Shown: positions 59,646 to 64,000 of the stretch, piece by piece
How positions within the stretch are numbered: the first letter of the stretch is position 1
Layout of the letters: the number at the start of each line of letters is the position of its first letter
NCBI RefSeq assembly: GCF_030410375.1
Contig: NZ_JAUHHE010000006.1
Location: 1-64,000, forward strand
Direction: 5' to 3'
Length of the DNA: 64,000 nucleotides
From: Zwartia vadi
GTDB lineage: Bacteria; Pseudomonadota; Gammaproteobacteria; Burkholderiales; Burkholderiaceae_B
Notes under the pieces: generated by a model
What the model was told of the DNA's origin: nothing
Databases searched by the model: none
What the model saw: only the letters and a program-made list of their open reading frames with translations
Made by a program: the position numbers and the translations under genes

Positions 59646-61172
59646 ATGGAAGCAGTCAATGGTCTGCTATATGGGCTAGGTGTCGCCTTTACCTTCAACA
59701 ACCTGCTCGCAGCGCTTGTCGGAGCACTCGCAGGCACACTCATCGGCGTTTTACCAGGCCTTGGTCCCACCGCCGGCATCGCGATGATCCTGCCTTTGAG
59801 CTACGCGCTGGATCCAACAAGCGGGTTGATCATGATGGCCGGCATGTATTACGGAGCGATGTACGGAGGCTCAACCACTGCGATTCTAGTCAATATGCCT
59901 GGCGAATCGGCCTCCGTCATTACCTGTATCGATGGCTACAAACTCACCAAAAAAGGACGCGCTGGTGCAGTACTCACGATCGTAGCGATCGGCTCTTTTG
60001 TCGGCGGAGGATTATCTGTCCTTGGCGTGATGCTATTTGCCCCTGCGCTCGCAAATCTCGGCGTACTGTTTGGTCCCGCAGAGTTTTTTGCCTTAACCGC
60101 AGGCGGTTTGCTCTTGTTCTCGCGAATTTCCGGAGGCACGCTTGCCGCTGGGATCTTTCCAATGGCCATTGGTCTCATGCTCAGTACGGTTGGCCAGGAA
60201 ATGGTCACTGGCGCTGATCGCTTCACCTTTGGCGTGCAGGACTTGACGCTTGGAGTTGAGCTCGTTGCGCTGGTGGTCGGACTCTATGGCGTGACTGAAA
60301 TCATGTCGGTGGTTGAATCTTTACGTAAACAAGGCAAACCTATTCCAGTCAGACTCAAAGAAATGCTGCCCTCGCGTCAAGAATGGCGACGCTCTTGGGG
60401 GCCTTACGGCCGTGGCACAGCGATAGGATTTGTCCTTGGTTTACTGCCAGGGCCATCGGCCACAATGGCGAGCTTTGCCTCCTATCGCTTGGAAAAAGGA
60501 GTGTCTAAATATAAAGAACAGCTTGGCGAAGGCGCGATCGAAGGCGTTGCAGGCCCCGAAACCGCCAACAATGCGGCAGCAACTTCATCAATGGTCCCCT
60601 TGCTCGCTTTAGGCATACCGTTTGGTTCAGTCACGGCCCTGATGCTTGCCGCCATGATGGTCCATGGTGTTCAGCCCGGTCCGATGATGATGAGTGCGCA
60701 TCCAGAAGTATTCTGGGGTGTGATCGCCTCCATGCTGGTTGGCAATGCCATGCTGGTGATTTTGAATATTCCTCTGATTGGTCTCTGGGTGAGCCTCTTG
60801 AGAGTACCCAATCATGTTTTTCTTCCCATCATCTTGATGGTCGCTACTGTTGGTTGCTACAGTGTGCGCAACAGTATGGTGGATGTATACATGCTGTGGA
60901 TGATCGCGATGATTGGATATGTCTTACGCAAGTTGGAGTTTCAGCTCGCTCCTCTGGTTGTGGGAGTCGTGCTCGGTCCACTGATAGAAAAGCATTTGCG
61001 TGAAGGCTTGTTTATGAGCCTGGGAGATGTATCGGTTTTTTATACCAGCCCGATCGCAATCGGGATCTGGTCTGTCGTCATCCTCGTTTTACTTCTCGAG
61101 CCTCTACGAGCTCTTTACGGAAAAATCTTTGGCGTTAAAGTCAAAAAACTTATCCCTGAGAGCTCTGAGTAG
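59646..61172 (+). CDS. tctA: TctA-family large membrane subunit (second set)
   Basis: 508 aa from the ATG at 59646 (AGGAG site); an upstream in-frame ATG at 59622 lies within tctB and is not needed. GVLPGLGPTAGIAMILPLSY, YGAMYGGSTTAILVNMPGES, GLLPGPSATMASFASYRLEK and GPETANNAAATSSMVPLLAL match the same four TctA loops as the 49240 copy with residue changes in each. It has no TctC directly after it. The 3' end overlaps the convergent CoA-transferase by 23 bp. Confidence 0.95.
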   Translation: MEAVNGLLYGLGVAFTFNNLLAALVGALAGTLIGVLPGLGPTAGIAMILPLSYALDPTSGLIMMAGMYYGAMYGGSTTAILVNMPGESASVITCIDGYKLTKKGRAGAVLTIVAIGSFVGGGLSVLGVMLFAPALANLGVLFGPAEFFALTAGGLLLFSRISGGTLAAGIFPMAIGLMLSTVGQEMVTGADRFTFGVQDLTLGVELVALVVGLYGVTEIMSVVESLRKQGKPIPVRLKEMLPSRQEWRRSWGPYGRGTAIGFVLGLLPGPSATMASFASYRLEKGVSKYKEQLGEGAIEGVAGPETANNAAATSSMVPLLALGIPFGSVTALMLAAMMVHGVQPGPMMMSAHPEVFWGVIASMLVGNAMLVILNIPLIGLWVSLLRVPNHVFLPIILMVATVGCYSVRNSMVDVYMLWMIAMIGYVLRKLEFQLAPLVVGVVLGPLIEKHLREGLFMSLGDVSVFYTSPIAIGIWSVVILVLLLEPLRALYGKIFGVKVKKLIPESSE

Positions 61173-62388
61173 TCTCGACCTTAATCCAGCCTGGATCCAA
61201 ACCAATCGCACCTTGAGCCGCCAAGGTCTGGATGCGCGTCTCTGGGTAGCCCATTTCAGTCAGTATCTCAGCGGTGTGCTGACCCAGGCGCGGAGGGGGC
61301 AGGCGGATTGACCCGGGCGAGTCACTAAACTTGATCGGCAAACCCGCCATGGACATCATCCCCAAGCCTTCGAGCTCAATTTCCTGAACCATGTCGCGTG
61401 CATGAACCTGAGGTTGTTCAATCACCTTGTCAATTGTGTTGACAGGAGAACAGGGCACATCATTTTCTTTCAGACGTTTTTCCCAATAAGCCAAAGGCTG
61501 CTTGATAATCTCTGCGCCGATCAGTTGGATCAGCAATGGTCGATTCAAAGAACGCATCTGGGGATCAATAAAGCGAGGATCTTCAAGCCAACTTGGCTGA
61601 TCAAGTGCCGCGCATAATCCTTTCCACATCCGCTGATTAAAAGCAGAAATGACAATCCACTGATCGCTCGCTTGATAGGCGCGATAAGTCGGGCTCGTCA
61701 ACGCACCGCTTCCACTCGGACCGGGAACCTCTCCACTTGAAAAATAACGCGTGAAGAATTGAGCCAGCATAGACATGTGCCCCTCAAGCAAAGACGTATC
61801 CACACGCTGTCCACGCCCTGTGCGGTGACGGGTCTCAAGCGCCATCATCACACCGATGGCGCCGAACATCCCACCTCCCACATCCGCAACAGACATGCCC
61901 ATTTTTGCAGGGCTTCCTTCGGGATCACCCGTGATACTCATTGAACCTGCGTAGGCCTGCATAAATAAATCGTTGGCTGGCTCTTTGCTTAATGGGCCCG
62001 TCGCTCCAAACCCACTGATGGCACAGTAAATCAAACGAGGGTTGACGCGGGACAAACTTTCGTAATCCAGGCCGAGTCGCTCCAAAGCGCCTACCCGATA
62101 ATTATGAACAAGAACATCGGCCTGCTCGATCAACTCGCGCGCAATCTTGATGCCCTCTTCAGTTTTGAGATCAAGCGCCATGCCTCTCTTATTGCGGTTT
62201 GCGGCGGCGTAGTAATAGCCCATGGATCCATGAAAATATGGTGACCAGGCACGGCTATCATCGCCAACCCCCGTGCGCTCGATCTTGATAACATCCGCGC
62301 CATAGTCTCCGAGCAACATGCCACAAAAAGGACCGGCCATCGCCACACTGATTTCAACAACCTTGATGCCTGCAAGTGGTGCTGTCAT
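61150..62388 (-). CDS. Family III CoA-transferase (CaiB/BaiF)
   Basis: 412 aa from the ATG at 62388, which has GAGACA upstream; ATG 62403 and TTG 62412 would add up to eight residues. LAGIKVVEISVAMAGPFCGM, GADVIKIER, HNYRVGALERLGLDY, and the catalytic Asp in KEPANDLFMQAYAGSMSITG. It begins a leftward group with PPOX-type and MDR genes on the same strand. The P-x-x-N-D variant of the active-site strand differs from the other five CoA-transferases here. Confidence 0.9.
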   Translation of the reverse strand: MTAPLAGIKVVEISVAMAGPFCGMLLGDYGADVIKIERTGVGDDSRAWSPYFHGSMGYYYAAANRNKRGMALDLKTEEGIKIARELIEQADVLVHNYRVGALERLGLDYESLSRVNPRLIYCAISGFGATGPLSKEPANDLFMQAYAGSMSITGDPEGSPAKMGMSVADVGGGMFGAIGVMMALETRHRTGRGQRVDTSLLEGHMSMLAQFFTRYFSSGEVPGPSGSGALTSPTYRAYQASDQWIVISAFNQRMWKGLCAALDQPSWLEDPRFIDPQMRSLNRPLLIQLIGAEIIKQPLAYWEKRLKENDVPCSPVNTIDKVIEQPQVHARDMVQEIELEGLGMMSMAGLPIKFSDSPGSIRLPPPRLGQHTAEILTEMGYPETRIQTLAAQGAIGLDPGWIKVETTQSSQG

Positions 62389-62415
62389 ATTTGTCTCGTC
62401 CATATTTCCCAAGTT

Positions 62416-63021
62416 TTATAATTCTTTTTGATATCGCAACATGATTTCTTCATGGGTTTCAAACACACCCTCTACAGCCGCCTGTTCATTAATCATATCA
62501 ACCATTGTCGGCAAGCAACTGCGATCGATCTGACTGGCGCCATCCCACAACCTTGAGCGCATAAACGCTTTGGCGCAGTGCAGATACGCTTGCTCGACAC
62601 CGACGCGGATAACAAGCTTGGGCGCACGAACCTCTGTCGTACACACGCCAATCTCCTCGGGATCGATACTCAGTGCTGCCGTGCCGTTCACGCGCAGCGT
62701 TTCATCTACACCAGGGATGAAAAACAACAAACCAAGACGACCAGTATGGATAATATTTTCCAAGGTATCGAGTCGATTATTGCCGGGCGAATCCGGTATC
62801 AGTAAGGTCTTCGCATCAAGAACCTTGACGAAACCGGGTGCGCCGCCCCGCGGCGAAGCATCCAACACCTCATCGGCGCCCACACTCGACAAGACGACAA
62901 AAGGAGACAGGCTGATGTAGTGCTTGCAATGCCTATCCAGTGCCGCGAGTTGCTTTTTAACAGCACGCTCTTTGGGCGCGGCATAAAGCGTTCGTAATTG
63001 TTCGAGTGTTTGAATTCTCAT
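62416..63021 (-). CDS. FMN-binding PPOX-type protein (MSMEG_1061-like)
   Basis: 201 aa split-barrel flavoprotein of the pyridoxamine-phosphate-oxidase fold. HISLSPFVVLSS-like segment and DASPRGGAPGFVKVLD, then IPDSPGNNRLDTLENIIHTG and LLFFIPGVDETLRVNG are the family signatures. It is not pdxH itself. It has a 4-bp gap from an upstream MDR reductase, so they may act as partners in reducing a substrate or protect against flavin by-products. Function is not established for this subgroup. Confidence 0.82.
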   Translation of the reverse strand: MRIQTLEQLRTLYAAPKERAVKKQLAALDRHCKHYISLSPFVVLSSVGADEVLDASPRGGAPGFVKVLDAKTLLIPDSPGNNRLDTLENIIHTGRLGLLFFIPGVDETLRVNGTAALSIDPEEIGVCTTEVRAPKLVIRVGVEQAYLHCAKAFMRSRLWDGASQIDRSCLPTMVDMINEQAAVEGVFETHEEIMLRYQKEL

Positions 63022-63025
63022 GGCA

Positions 63026-64000
63026 TCAGTCTAACGTCGCAACAATTTTTCCAAAATGTTTGTTTGTGCGCATGCGTTCGAAAGCCTGTGCGATGTCTGC
63101 AAACGCGTAGGTACTGTCGATTGGAAGAGACAGCTTTCCGGACTCTATAAAAGCGCCCAAATCACCGAGGGCGAGCGAAGTGATGCTGCGCACTTCCTCC
63201 ACGCTTCTTGTTCTGAACGTCACACCTGTGTATTTGATCCGCTTGAGCGCGTGCAAATCAAAATCAAACTCGGCAAAACGTCCGGCCATGCGACCAACGT
63301 TCACAATGCGACCCAATATTGCGCACGCTTCGAGATTTTGTGTCGCGAAAGGTCCGGAAAGTTGATCGATGACCAAGTCAACGCCCTTTCCACCATTGGC
63401 TTCGATGACGCGCTGGGGCCATTGCGGGTCACTATTATCAACTGCAAAATCAGCACCGTAGTTTGTCAATTGTGCGCGTCGCTCAGCTGTGGTGGACGTA
63501 CCGATGACTGTCTTGGCACCCATGACTTTTGCGATTTGCATGGCCATGAGTCCAACGCCTGAAGAAGCGCCCTGTACCAGCACGGACTCACCTTTACGCA
63601 ACTCACCGACCGTGACGATGGCATTGTGCATCGTCTTGATTGCGATGGGCAATGTGACGGCTTGGGCAAAGGACATTGAAGCATTTGGAATATCTATCAC
63701 GCGACCCCAATCGGCCACAGCATACTCGGCATATCCAGAGGTCCCAGAACACATGACACGGTCGCCTGGCTTAAAGCCGCGCACTCGCGCACCCACTTCT
63801 GCAACTTCTCCAGACCATTCGATACCAGGGATCGCACCGACTCCACCGACATTTCCGTGTGCGCCCCCAGCCAACACACCCAGGTCGGCGCGATTCAGTC
63901 CGCATGCTCTGACTTTAACCAATACTTGTTCGGGGCCAACAGTAGGCTTGTCAACCTCAGCGATTTCAAAACCACTCTTTGTCACGACGACTGCTTTCAT
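63026..64000 (-). CDS. MDR-family NAD(P)H:quinone oxidoreductase-like protein
   Basis: 324 aa. Starts with the classic MKAVVV at the last base of the window, so the gene is probably complete but its promoter is outside. GroES-like N-half (VRACGLNRADLGVLAG, GIEWSGEVAEVG) and a Rossmann half with LVQGASSGVGLMAMQIAKVM, VDLVIDQLSG. The zinc-binding Cys of alcohol dehydrogenases are absent, so a zinc-free quinone or enoyl reductase is likely. Confidence 0.88.
   Translation of the reverse strand: MKAVVVTKSGFEIAEVDKPTVGPEQVLVKVRACGLNRADLGVLAGGAHGNVGGVGAIPGIEWSGEVAEVGARVRGFKPGDRVMCSGTSGYAEYAVADWGRVIDIPNASMSFAQAVTLPIAIKTMHNAIVTVGELRKGESVLVQGASSGVGLMAMQIAKVMGAKTVIGTSTTAERRAQLTNYGADFAVDNSDPQWPQRVIEANGGKGVDLVIDQLSGPFATQNLEACAILGRIVNVGRMAGRFAEFDFDLHALKRIKYTGVTFRTRSVEEVRSITSLALGDLGAFIESGKLSLPIDSTYAFADIAQAFERMRTNKHFGKIVATLD

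Noticed and set aside
1-64000. CRISPR arrays, tRNA genes and defence islands
   Set aside because: No regularly spaced repeats, tRNA-like sequences or known defence genes were seen by eye. The toxin-antitoxin pair is the only candidate and is an ordinary type II system.

Overview
The window looks like a chromosomal segment of a betaproteobacterium of the order Burkholderiales, most like the Alcaligenaceae. This is an inference from gene content. Seven tripartite-tricarboxylate (Bug/TctC-type) periplasmic binding proteins and six family III (CaiB/BaiF) CoA-transferases lie in about 58 kb, an expansion known from Bordetella and Cupriavidus relatives. Base composition appears moderate (near 50% GC by eye) and most genes have good AGGAG-type ribosome sites. 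No rRNA, tRNA or CRISPR array was recognised.

Layout. (1) Positions 1-3.4 kb are a worn mobile island: a 5'-truncated IS66 transposase abutting a perfect inverted repeat, a mazEF toxin-antitoxin pair with a broken third antitoxin gene, two small phage/ICE-type DNA-binding proteins, and long non-coding stretches with palindromes and a boxA-like antitermination motif. (2) 3.9-11.4 kb is a catabolic module: Bug, CoA-transferase, RidA-like protein, FAD monooxygenase, two AhpD-like (CMD) proteins and two more Bug proteins. (3) 11.4-18 kb holds an IclR regulator divergent from acyl-CoA dehydrogenase, CoA-transferase, MmgE/PrpD, Bug and a TauD-type dioxygenase. (4) 18-25.4 kb holds small proteins, a sorbosone-type sugar dehydrogenase with a dihaem cytochrome c, a prolyl iminopeptidase and a complete pqqABCDE operon, which together suggest a periplasmic PQQ-dependent oxidation system. 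(5) 25.4-32 kb is housekeeping: YqjE/DUF883 envelope proteins, a substrate-binding-domain protein without a signal peptide, an FMN hydroxyacid oxidase, NfeD, FloA and a SYLF protein. (6) 32-36 kb is a sulfatase locus: anaerobic-type sulfatase maturase, HAD phosphatase and a Ser-type sulfatase. (7) 36-48.4 kb holds hydrolases, a second IclR divergent from an acyl-CoA synthetase/dehydratase/CoA-transferase/Bug operon, a porin, a dienelactone hydrolase, and a PrpD + HMG-CoA-lyase pair. (8) 48.5-64 kb holds two TctBA transporter sets with Bug proteins, a flavoprotein, an FAH-family hydrolase, split MaoC dehydratase genes, three CoA-transferases (one lacking the catalytic Asp), an FMN-binding protein and an MDR reductase.

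Overall theme: several parallel modules that would capture organic acids (Bug proteins, probably sharing the two TctAB membrane pairs), activate them to CoA thioesters (CoA-transferases, one synthetase), and dehydrogenate, hydrate or cleave them. The actual substrates cannot be read from the sequence. I found no clearly novel defence or RNA-guided system. The most unusual items are the tandem CoA-transferase pair with one catalytically incomplete subunit, the Ser-type sulfatase/maturase locus, the acyl-CoA synthetase with an altered P-loop, the boxA-like motif in the island, and a 47-codon ORF that overlaps the start of tctB.
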